From: Methanocorpusculaceae archaeon UBA456
GTDB lineage: Archaea > Halobacteriota > Methanomicrobia > Methanomicrobiales > Methanocorpusculaceae
Length of the DNA stretch: 10,096 bases
NCBI GenBank assembly: GCA_002496395.1
Contig: DAJQ01000021.1
Coordinates: forward strand, 35,230-45,325
Reading direction: 5' to 3'
Part shown: piece after piece, positions 1 through 5,563 of the stretch
Position numbering within the stretch: position 1 is the stretch's first letter
Layout: every line of letters starts with the position of its first letter
Position numbers and translations under genes: made by a program
The notes under the pieces: generated by a model
Databases searched by the model: none
Told to the model about the DNA's origin: nothing
Seen by the model: the letters and a program-made list of their open reading frames with translations, nothing else

Positions 1-402
1 CACCAGCGCGATCAGACGACTGCCGAGAACACCCTGAAGGTGGATATCGTCCTTGAACTCGCTGAACAGAAGCTTGATGCCCTGATCGAAGCCCTCCGTG
101 AACGGGGGTGCGGGGTTGTTCGGATCGGCAAGCACCGGCTTCTCCAGAAACAGTCGCTGATCATGATCGGACACCTGATGCATACCGATCTCACCGATAC
201 CGTTGATCGGATCGATCAGACGGGTTTTGCCGAGGTCTCTGAGCTGCATATGGTGATGCCCGCCATAGACGAGCCGTCGACTGCCAAGATTACGCTCCGG
301 GCAGTCTCTCCCGAGGATATGCTTCATGCGGTTCGGATCCTCCGTGAAGTCGCAGCACAGAAGGATATTCTGATCCTTGAGCCGCTGGAGGGTGTCGAAT
401 GA
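1..402 (+). CDS. ACT-domain amino-acid-binding regulatory protein (5' partial)
   Basis: The reading frame is open from the first base, so the start codon lies upstream. The visible part is 133 residues. The first codons (HQRD, then a VDIVLEL strand) look like the end of an N-terminal ACT fold, but most of that fold is off the window. The middle (VVRIG, then a segment predicting the effect on 'HLMHTDLTDTVDRID') and the final beta-alpha-beta part (KITLRAV, DMLHAVRILREVA, ILILEPLEG) look like a second small regulatory domain. ACT proteins bind amino acids and regulate biosynthetic enzymes. The stop codon overlaps the homoserine dehydrogenase start in an ATGA junction, so the two are probably translationally coupled. 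I infer that it senses an aspartate-family amino acid for its partner. The internal GTG at position 40 is not a likely start, because family-like sequence precedes it. Confidence 0.72.
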   Translation, partial: HQRDQTTAENTLKVDIVLELAEQKLDALIEALRERGCGVVRIGKHRLLQKQSLIMIGHLMHTDLTDTVDRIDQTGFAEVSELHMVMPAIDEPSTAKITLRAVSPEDMLHAVRILREVAAQKDILILEPLEGVE

Positions 403-1385
403 GGATTGCGATCATCGGGTTCGGGGCGGTCGGGCAGGGGCTTGCACGGGCACTTGCTGATACCGATATGGGCTTTGTCATCACCGCTGTTGCAGATTCC
501 CGCTCTGCCTGCATCAGTGCAGACGGCCTCGTTCTCTCTGAGGTGCTTGCCCGGAAGGAGGAGACGGGTCTCTGCGGGGATAGGGAGATCGGTATTGCTG
601 ATATCCTCTCTTCAGGTGCATTTGATATCCTTGTCGAGGTCTCGCCCACAAACGCAGATACCGGAGAGCCTGCCCTCTCGACGATCCGATCAGCTCTTGG
701 CATGGGAAAACATGTTGTCACCTCGAACAAGGGGCCGATCGCCTGCGCCTACCATGAGCTCAAAGCGCTTGCTGATGAGAAGGGGGTGATGCTTGGGTAC
801 GAGGCGACCGTTGCCGGAGCGGTGCCGATCGTCTCAGGGCTCAGGCAGGGGCTTGCCGGGAATGCGATCAGGTCACTCCACGGTATCTTAAACGGAACCT
901 GCAACTATATCCTGACCCGGATGCGGGATGAGGGGCTCACCTATCCGCAGGCGCTTCAGGAGGCCCGCGATCTCGGATATGCTGAGGCAGACCCGACCTA
1001 TGATGTGAAGGGGATCGATGCTGCGATCAAGCTCGTGATCCTGGCAAATACGGTTCTTGGAATGGATATTGGGTTATCTGATGTTGGGATCACCGGGATC
1101 GATTCGATTACGCTCGAAGCCCTCAGCCTTGCAGAGGCCGAAGGTGCGACGATCCGGCTGATCGGCGAGATCCTGCCCGAAAAGAACCAGGTCAGGGTCT
1201 CGCCCCGCGTGATCTCACTTGACCATCCGCTTGTCGTGGACGGGACACTGAATGCGATCTCCGTCTGCTGCGATCTGGCGGGGCCGGTGACTTTCATCGG
1301 AAAAGGTGCCGGCCCCTACCCGACCGCCAGTGCGATCCTCGCCGATCTCAACTTCATCAGGGATGCATATGACCGGGGTGCTTGA
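399..1385 (+). CDS. hom: Homoserine dehydrogenase
   Basis: This cytoplasmic enzyme reduces aspartate semialdehyde to homoserine with NAD(P)H, at the branch leading to threonine and methionine. The 328-residue protein has an N-terminal Rossmann nucleotide-binding loop (G7-F-G-A-V-G12-x-G14), the conserved T108-S-N-K111 segment and the L164-N-G-T-C-N169 segment of the catalytic domain. The family signature with its acidic and lysine catalytic residues lies at 195-211 (AEADP, D202, D207, K211). The length fits the short form without its own C-terminal ACT domain. A separate ACT protein is encoded immediately upstream with a 4-nt overlap, so allosteric control may be supplied in trans. That is inference from position. 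The next gene starts inside its last codons, so the locus is a compact operon. Confidence 0.95.
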   Translation: MRIAIIGFGAVGQGLARALADTDMGFVITAVADSRSACISADGLVLSEVLARKEETGLCGDREIGIADILSSGAFDILVEVSPTNADTGEPALSTIRSALGMGKHVVTSNKGPIACAYHELKALADEKGVMLGYEATVAGAVPIVSGLRQGLAGNAIRSLHGILNGTCNYILTRMRDEGLTYPQALQEARDLGYAEADPTYDVKGIDAAIKLVILANTVLGMDIGLSDVGITGIDSITLEALSLAEAEGATIRLIGEILPEKNQVRVSPRVISLDHPLVVDGTLNAISVCCDLAGPVTFIGKGAGPYPTASAILADLNFIRDAYDRGA

Positions 1386-2472
1386 GAAGAGGAATAAAAT
1401 CCTCTCCCTGATGCGTCGAATCACGCAGGATGAAGGCTCTTTTACGGTTGCGCAGATCGCCCGCCGGATCGGTATCCCGAGAACAACCGCACAGGACTGG
1501 ACAAACCGCCTAGTCCGGGAAGAATGTATTCTTCTCGATGCTCCGGGAAGAGGGAGGGAGCCTGCACGCTATATTGCCCGGACTGCCCTCCCCCGGACCC
1601 TCTGCAAACGGATCTTCACAACCTATGATGAGGATTCTGTCGAGATCTACCATGAGTGCATGAGCTCGGGTTGCGCCGCCTTCTGCCGCCACCATCACGG
1701 GCGTGCCGGCGGCGCCCTCTCCTCTGTCCGCAGGGATGGCACCCTCCTCCGTGAACGTGGGAGGTTTGGCACTGTTGCCGCGGATGTTGGCCTCTCCCCC
1801 CTCCCGGCAGTGAGTGTTGTTGCGATCCAAAAGGAAGGGGATCAGATCATCCAGACGATCCGGTCGTTTGGGGGTCCTTCATACTCCCTGACCGAGATGA
1901 TGTCACGGGCGCGCGGTGTGCTGGCGGTGCATACCCGCCGGAATGGTAATATCGTCGAGGGGGATGTCTATACAAAGGCGCTCAGGCTGGTTGCGATCGG
2001 GATCGACGATACCGATTCGGATGGGAGCGGTGCGACATTTGCACTCGCCTATGCCCTCCTCCAGCATATCGGCATGATGGATGGCGTGATGCCGATTGCC
2101 CATCAGGTCGCGATGCTCTCGCCTGCAATTGACGAGAAGACGGCAGGCAACTCATGCAGCCTGATCGAATTTGCAGCAGAAGAGCACCAGATACCGGGGA
2201 TCATCGATCAGGCAGTCTCGTTTATTGCCGGGGAGTCGTCATCCCCGCACTGGGGGATTGCGGTGAAGGTCGGCCTCTCCAGGCCTGAGGGGCTCCTTGC
2301 CTATGGGGCAAAAGCGAGATCTGATCGTATTGATATTAGCGAGGCGAAGTCACTGGCAGCGGAATCAGGGATCAGGATCGCCGGTGGACGCGGGGTGATC
2401 GGTGCGCTGGCTGCCGTCTCGTTGCATGGGTGCGATGATGAGGTGCTGCAGAACCCAAAGATCCCGATCTGA
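1369..2472 (+). CDS. HTH protein fused to a methanogenesis-marker-11/TiaS-like IDDTD domain
   Basis: This 367-residue protein starts with a helix-turn-helix at about residues 10-55 (VAQIARRIGIPRTTAQDW is the core). A Cys/His cluster follows at 97-110 (C97, C102, C106, H108-H110) and could bind metal. A long C-terminal domain carries I212-D-D-T-D216, the acidic signature shared by the ATP-dependent catalytic domain of TiaS (tRNA-Ile2 agmatidine synthase) and by methanogenesis marker 11. The end (GVIGALAAVSLHGCDDEV) also resembles marker 11. In TiaS the motif is near the N terminus, whereas here it follows about 200 residues, so this is not ordinary TiaS. ATG 1369 is preferred because AGGG (1358-1361) sits about 7 nt upstream; ATG 1363 is an alternative. 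It overlaps the end of hom by 17 nt, so it is probably co-transcribed. A DNA-binding regulator with a nucleotide-sensing domain is plausible but unproven. Confidence 0.65.
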   Translation: MTGVLEKRNKILSLMRRITQDEGSFTVAQIARRIGIPRTTAQDWTNRLVREECILLDAPGRGREPARYIARTALPRTLCKRIFTTYDEDSVEIYHECMSSGCAAFCRHHHGRAGGALSSVRRDGTLLRERGRFGTVAADVGLSPLPAVSVVAIQKEGDQIIQTIRSFGGPSYSLTEMMSRARGVLAVHTRRNGNIVEGDVYTKALRLVAIGIDDTDSDGSGATFALAYALLQHIGMMDGVMPIAHQVAMLSPAIDEKTAGNSCSLIEFAAEEHQIPGIIDQAVSFIAGESSSPHWGIAVKVGLSRPEGLLAYGAKARSDRIDISEAKSLAAESGIRIAGGRGVIGALAAVSLHGCDDEVLQNPKIPI

Positions 2473-2474
2473 GT

Positions 2475-3233
2475 TCAGGGTTTGTATCCGTAGTTCCAGT
2501 CTGTTGCATTGAGTTCTTTCAGCATTGCAACGATTGCATCGACGAGTACCTTCTTCATCAGAAGCCCTTTTTCCCTGCTTCCTTTTGTCGGATCGCCGGT
2601 TGCGCCGCAATCGGTTATCTCTGAGAAGAGCCATTTGATCTCGCCGAACTCCGGGAGATCAGGAACTCTTCCTGCTGCATGTTCCTTCTGGCAGAGCTCT
2701 TCGAAGAGTGTGAGGCTGATGGATGTTTCACCTTCGCCGCCATGGCCAAGGCCCCCCCAGACCTCGAAGAATTCATCCGGGAGGAGAGGGGCGATCGACT
2801 CCCACCATGCACCGAGGGTGGCGATCTTTATCTCAGGATGAGCGATTTTCACCTTTCTCGATGCGATCTCGATCGGTGCGATGTTGCCGTCATGGCCGTT
2901 TAAGATGAAGACTTTCCGTATTCCTTCACGGTACAGGGATTCAAGAATATCCCCGATGATGGCGATCTCTGTCTCGAAACTGAGCGAGACGGTGAAGGGG
3001 AAGTCGCGGTAGTGTTCGGATACGCCATAGGGAACGACCGGAAGTACGGCTGCCCCCGGTATCTCTCTTGCAACTTCTTCTGCCAGGATGGCGGCGGTAT
3101 AGGCGTCGGTTGCGAAGGGGAGGTGGCCGCCATGACTCTCGAGCGATCCGAGTGGGAGGATCACCAGATCGAAGGGGTTCTCCCGGTAATCATGGGCGGT
3201 ATTGTGTTGTATGAGCAGTGGATTCTTCTCCAT
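2475..3233 (-). CDS. Creatininase-family metal-dependent amidohydrolase (ArfB candidate)
   Basis: This 252-residue protein has the creatininase-family fold markers. G29-S-L-E32-S-H34 and D43 are the expected metal ligands, N112-G-H114-D-G-N is the second ligand loop, and G163-H-G-G-E-G-E169-T-S is the conserved late segment. Family members hydrolyse cyclic or linear amides. In methanogens one branch is ArfB, which deformylates the formamidopyrimidine intermediate of riboflavin and F420 synthesis. That branch is a reasonable candidate here but sequence reading cannot separate it from other members. No signal peptide or membrane segment is visible, so it is cytoplasmic. It converges on the HTH/IDDTD gene with a 2-nt gap and diverges from the FKBP gene. 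A TATA-like box 25 nt upstream of the ATG suggests a leaderless mRNA. Confidence 0.85.
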   Translation of the reverse strand: MEKNPLLIQHNTAHDYRENPFDLVILPLGSLESHGGHLPFATDAYTAAILAEEVAREIPGAAVLPVVPYGVSEHYRDFPFTVSLSFETEIAIIGDILESLYREGIRKVFILNGHDGNIAPIEIASRKVKIAHPEIKIATLGAWWESIAPLLPDEFFEVWGGLGHGGEGETSISLTLFEELCQKEHAAGRVPDLPEFGEIKWLFSEITDCGATGDPTKGSREKGLLMKKVLVDAIVAMLKELNATDWNYGYKP

Positions 3234-3252
3234 ATTGAGAGAATTGCATTCA

Positions 3253-3262
3253 TGTTTTATCT
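3253..3262 (-). promoter_or_regulatory. TATA box of the creatininase-family gene
   Basis: On the minus strand this reads AGATAAAACA, centred about 25 nt before the ATG at 3233. At that spacing archaeal transcription would start at or next to the start codon. No purine-rich ribosome-binding site lies immediately upstream, which agrees with a leaderless message. Confidence 0.5.
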
Positions 3263-3301
3263 ATTCTCCTCTTCGAAGTGATGTTTCCTGACCGATTCTT
3301 A

Positions 3302-3309
3302 CTTATATC
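3302..3309 (+). promoter_or_regulatory. TATA box of the FKBP gene
   Basis: CTTATATC is centred about 26 nt upstream of ATG 3332, which predicts transcription beginning at the start codon. This supports the 3332 start over the in-frame ATG at 3278, which would place the promoter inside the coding region. Confidence 0.55.
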
Positions 3310-3331
3310 CTCGAACCTTACGCCTTCAGGT

Positions 3332-3763
3332 ATGACAGCAGCAGCAATTGGAGACATCGTTTGTATCCATTATACAGGCACGCTCGAAGATGGCGAGGTC
3401 TTTGACTCGTCACTTGAACGTGAGCCGCTCGAGTTTGAAGTTGGTGCAGGACAGGTAATCCCCGGTTTTGACCAGGGTATTGAAGGAATGGTTGCCGGTG
3501 AGTCCCGGCGGCTCGAAATTCCGGCAGATCAGGCCTATGGCGAGCGGAACGACGAGATGGTCTTTCCGGTGCCAAAGGATCAGTTCCCGCCGGATATCAC
3601 CCCGAGTGTCGGCGATCGTTTCCAGGTGCAGGTCGGCGAAGATCAGGTTATTGAAGTGGGTGTCACTGAGATCACCGATGATGCAGTGATGCTTGATGCA
3701 AACCATCCCCTCGCCGGAAAGACGCTTATCTTTGAAGTGACTCTTGTTGAGATTAGAGAGTGA
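3332..3763 (+). CDS. FKBP-type peptidyl-prolyl cis-trans isomerase, SlyD-like
   Basis: This 143-residue cytoplasmic folding enzyme catalyses proline cis-trans isomerisation and probably acts as a chaperone. The FKBP core opens with GDIVCIHYTG, then D20-G and F24-D25-S. G40-Q-V-I-P-G-F46 is the active-site strand, and A68-Y-G70-E-R is the loop leading into the insert-in-flap chaperone domain (about 72-120). The final strand, from NHPLAGK to FEVTLVEI, returns to the FKBP fold. This arrangement matches short archaeal FKBPs and SlyD, without the His-rich tail of bacterial SlyD. The start at 3332 is chosen because the product then begins just before the domain and a TATA box lies 26 nt upstream. 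A hairpin and T-run follow the stop codon. Confidence 0.93.
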   Translation: MTAAAIGDIVCIHYTGTLEDGEVFDSSLEREPLEFEVGAGQVIPGFDQGIEGMVAGESRRLEIPADQAYGERNDEMVFPVPKDQFPPDITPSVGDRFQVQVGEDQVIEVGVTEITDDAVMLDANHPLAGKTLIFEVTLVEIRE

Positions 3764-3768
3764 AGTGA

Positions 3769-3805
3769 AGGGGATCTCCCCTCTTGCTTTTCATTTTGCT
3801 TTTTT
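3769..3805 (+). terminator. Hairpin and T-tract terminator after the FKBP gene
   Basis: An inverted repeat AGGGGA-TC-TCCCCT lies at 3769-3782, six bases after the FKBP stop. T-rich sequence follows and ends in six Ts at 3800-3805. Oligo-T tracts are the main archaeal termination signal. The AT-rich cassette begins directly after it. Confidence 0.6.
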
Positions 3806-3806
3806 A

Positions 3807-4373
3807 TTAAAAATTATGAATATCTCTTATGCTATCCAAACAAAAAAACATTACTGGTTTGAATATGTCTTGAATATCGTCAAAATCTTCAATGACCCAA
3901 TCATTTGCCATCGTCATTACAAGACCTCTGAATACTCCTCCTCCTGTTTCCAGTAGTGGTTTTTCAATGTATACTCCAACATAATTTGCATTTAAATTAC
4001 CCGTTTCGCGAAGAGTACAAATTCGCTCTAACTCCATTGAAACCGATTGTATTAAATTCGGAGGTTCTGATTCCTTTCTCATGCATAAAATAAATATGTG
4101 GATATCACTTTCATTGATAAGTTGAATACTCAAATCCCTATTAATTATTGGATTATCAATTTGACGCTCATCTTTGGATCGTTCGTCAAGATCCTCAGAT
4201 ATTCTGGCCTGTGTATAACCCGAATTGCGTAAATAATCTCGTAATTGGAGTAGGTCGTCTTTTCGAGAATTATAAAATGAACCAAAAATACCAATACGAA
4301 TAGATTTCTTAAATGAATCCAACGATGCGAGTCTCAGATCTCGATCCGGCTTCGCATGAGGAGTATTGGACAT
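3807..4373 (-). CDS. TIR-like or nucleoside 2-deoxyribosyltransferase-like protein, accessory
   Basis: I do not recognise a named family for this 188-residue protein. Its layout suggests a flavodoxin-like alpha/beta fold of the TIR/deoxyribosyltransferase superfamily. There is a first strand and loop R26-I-G-I-F-G-S-F33, a helix (LLQLRDYLRNSG), then S89-D90 before a hydrophobic strand (IHIFIL). Next is a Ser/Glu segment S110-V-S-M-E114-L-E116, placed like the catalytic Glu of those enzymes, and then another strand (YVGVYIE). The first 24 residues are polar and possibly disordered. There is no signal peptide or obvious membrane span. It is AT-rich and divergent from a winged-helix regulator across a short shared promoter. 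A nucleotide-cleaving effector is one possibility; a catalytically dead signalling domain is another. Fold assignment is inference. Confidence 0.5.
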   Translation of the reverse strand: MSNTPHAKPDRDLRLASLDSFKKSIRIGIFGSFYNSRKDDLLQLRDYLRNSGYTQARISEDLDERSKDERQIDNPIINRDLSIQLINESDIHIFILCMRKESEPPNLIQSVSMELERICTLRETGNLNANYVGVYIEKPLLETGGGVFRGLVMTMANDWVIEDFDDIQDIFKPVMFFCLDSIRDIHNF

Positions 4374-4379
4374 AATTAC

Positions 4380-4413
4380 TTACAATTGTCTCGTTGCTTT
4401 TAAATAATTGTAA
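4380..4413. repeat. Inverted repeat flanking the shared TATA box, likely operator
   Basis: TTACAATT (4380-4387) and AATTGTAA (4406-4413) form a perfect 8-bp inverted repeat with an 18-nt spacer holding the TATA-like sequence. The half-sites are 26 nt centre to centre, suiting a dimeric or paired winged-helix protein. The regulator encoded just downstream is the natural candidate. Binding here would block both divergent promoters. Confidence 0.5.
4397..4406. promoter_or_regulatory. Shared bidirectional TATA box of the accessory cassette
   Basis: CTTTTAAATA is TATA-like on both strands. On the minus strand it lies about 27 nt before ATG 4373, giving a leaderless message for the TIR-like gene. 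On the plus strand it predicts a start near 4428, about 35 nt before the regulator ATG and just ahead of its Shine-Dalgarno sequence. Confidence 0.5.
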
Positions 4414-4427
4414 TGTTAATTATGGGT

Positions 4428-4445
4428 AGTTAGGTTTTCCTAACT
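4428..4445 (+). repeat. Dyad symmetry at the predicted start site, second operator or leader hairpin
   Basis: AGTTAGG-TTTT-CCTAACT is a perfect 7-bp inverted repeat with a 4-nt centre. It begins at the predicted plus-strand transcription start and ends one base before the GGAGGG ribosome-binding site (4447-4452). As DNA it could be an operator. As RNA it could fold into a hairpin next to the ribosome site and tune translation. Confidence 0.5.
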
Positions 4446-4462
4446 TGGAGGGTATATGGATT

Positions 4463-4960
4463 ATGAACGAGGAAATCATTAATGATTATTTAATTCGTGT
4501 CCCTGTTGAGATACGCGAGTCAATAATGGAGTTAAATAATGATAATAAATGGGCTGTTTATATTGCCCTGACTCTTGAGGGGAAAAAATACTTTAATGAA
4601 ATAAAAAACCAATTTGGCGCTAATCCCAACACAATTGATACGATTCTTAAGTCATTAGTTGCTGGTGGGCTAGTAACAAAGAAAGTAGAACGATTGAGTG
4701 ATATTGGGTTCAAGGAAAGGAGTTATTATCAGACAACCAAGCTTGGATTAAAATTAATGGATGCTTTATATGAGGCTATTCTGCCACCAGCATCAATGCA
4801 ATCTAGCGTTACGCAAAAACAAGAATGTGAAAATGATGGTTGGATAAAACCTGAAACTTTAGATACACCTATGTACGGTTATCCTTTACAATCAAATGAA
4901 GTAATTACTTCATTAGATCAGACTCGACTACCAGACTTAATGCAACCAGTGGAAGTATAA
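4463..4960 (+). CDS. Winged helix-turn-helix transcriptional regulator, accessory
   Basis: This 165-residue protein has a winged-helix domain at about residues 18-108. A helix pair spans roughly 29-52 (KWAVYIALTLEG, then FNEIKNQFG), the recognition helix is about 54-68 (NPNTIDTILKSLVAGG), the wing strand is LVTKKVERLS, and YYQTTKLGLKLMDAL closes the fold. This resembles archaeal PadR/HxlR/MarR-type domains but I cannot pick one. The tail from about 110 to 165 is Pro- and Gln-containing and has no recognisable domain. ATG 4463 is chosen over TTG 4445 because GGAGGG at 4447-4452 sits 10 nt before it and would fall inside the longer form. It shares a promoter region with the divergent TIR-like gene and lies 14 nt before the DUF3467 gene. 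Autoregulation is inferred from the two dyads upstream. Confidence 0.82.
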   Translation: MNEEIINDYLIRVPVEIRESIMELNNDNKWAVYIALTLEGKKYFNEIKNQFGANPNTIDTILKSLVAGGLVTKKVERLSDIGFKERSYYQTTKLGLKLMDALYEAILPPASMQSSVTQKQECENDGWIKPETLDTPMYGYPLQSNEVITSLDQTRLPDLMQPVEV

Positions 4961-4974
4961 TTGGAGTGAAGATA

Positions 4975-5277
4975 ATGGATGAAGATAAACAAGATAAAAC
5001 GGGAGAGAAAGTATCTCAAGGTCAACGTAAATTCTCATTTATTCAATTTACACCTAATGAAAAACCCATTGCTCCAGATATTGATGTGGTCAGATATTCC
5101 AATCAAGTTCTGATCAATGTGTCTGAAAATGATGTAATGTTAGATTTTTTAGAACTCCCTGGAATAATTAGGGATGGAGAAATGTGTGTGAGAGGTACTA
5201 GGATATATCTAACGCATAATAAAGCAAAAAACTTTTATGAAGTTTTAGGAAAATTATTGGAAAAAAATACTCCGTAA
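4975..5277 (+). CDS. DUF3467-like small protein, accessory
   Basis: This 100-residue protein has a polar N-terminal tail (1-35) and a compact domain at about 38-97. The pattern Y41-S-N-Q-V45, V49-S-E-x-D53-V-M-L-D-F58, R76-I-Y-L-T with K83-A-K85, and a final amphipathic helix ending LLEK matches the DUF3467 family as I remember it. Family function is unknown to me. ATG 4975 is preferred to GTG 4966 because GGAG (4963-4966) is a well-spaced ribosome-binding site for it. It follows the winged-helix gene by 14 nt and is surely co-transcribed. It might be an accessory partner of the regulator or of the divergent TIR-like protein; nothing in the sequence decides this. Confidence 0.7.
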   Translation: MDEDKQDKTGEKVSQGQRKFSFIQFTPNEKPIAPDIDVVRYSNQVLINVSENDVMLDFLELPGIIRDGEMCVRGTRIYLTHNKAKNFYEVLGKLLEKNTP

Positions 5278-5278
5278 T

Positions 5279-5297
5279 AATATTTTTTAAAAATATT
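5279..5297 (+). terminator. AT palindrome and T-run after the DUF3467 gene
   Basis: AATATTTTT-T-AAAAATATT is a perfect 9-bp palindrome starting two bases after the stop codon and containing six Ts (5283-5288). The T-run could terminate the winged-helix/DUF3467 transcript. The loop is too tight for the full stem to form in RNA. Confidence 0.4.
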
Positions 5298-5390
5298 GAT
5301 CTATACAATGTCTTATGTCTGGCGTGCATCACAATTAATAAAAAATCTCTATTCTTATCTATTATTTCGATAGCCTCATCTTCGCTTTTA

Positions 5391-5423
5391 AAGAGGTAAT
5401 CTGATCTGCCTGGGTTACCTCTT
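5391..5423. repeat. 9-bp inverted repeat in the cassette tail
   Basis: AAGAGGTAA (5391-5399) and TTACCTCTT (5415-5423) pair perfectly around a 15-nt loop. It lies in a stretch with no supported gene, between the DUF3467 gene and Fae-Hps. It could be an operator, an RNA hairpin or a remnant of a mobile element end. Just after it, AGTGCTTTT occurs twice in tandem (5434-5442, 5444-5452) and an inverted AAAGTGC/GCACTTT pair spans 5432-5471. Confidence 0.45.
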
Positions 5424-5551
5424 GGTGAGAAAAAGTGCTTTTCAGTGCTTTTAATCAAAAAAAGGCACTTTAAGGCAGTTGAAATCCTCGGAATGTCTAC
5501 GGAGATAACCGGCCCACAATATGAAAAGAGGGTGTTCTCTGCACTTCATAT

Positions 5552-5558
5552 AAAAAAA
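5552..5558 (-). terminator. T-run terminator of fae-hps
   Basis: Seven consecutive Ts on the minus strand begin five bases after the Fae-Hps stop codon, a typical archaeal oligo-T termination signal. Confidence 0.5.
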
Positions 5559-5563
5559 GAGAT

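Larger units (their letters stand above)
5278..5563. other. Gene-free tail of the accessory cassette
   Basis: This stretch holds palindromes and short repeats but no convincing gene. A minus-strand frame is open from about 5545 down to 5198. It has protein-like sequence (for example RGNPGRSDYLF and DEAIEIIDKN) but its only usable start is a TTG at 5458, it has no ribosome-binding site, and it overlaps the DUF3467 gene. It may be a decayed gene. ATATGAA/TTCATAT (5519-5525, 5545-5551) is another inverted repeat, next to the Fae-Hps T-run. Base composition returns towards the core value near 5460. Confidence 0.4.

Noticed and set aside
290..730. 146-codon minus-strand open frame across the ACT/hom junction
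   Set aside because: Both plus-strand genes are well supported. This frame is a composition shadow.
5198..5458. 86-codon minus-strand frame as a functional gene
   Set aside because: It has a TTG start, no ribosome site or promoter, and overlaps the DUF3467 gene. It is kept only as a possible remnant.
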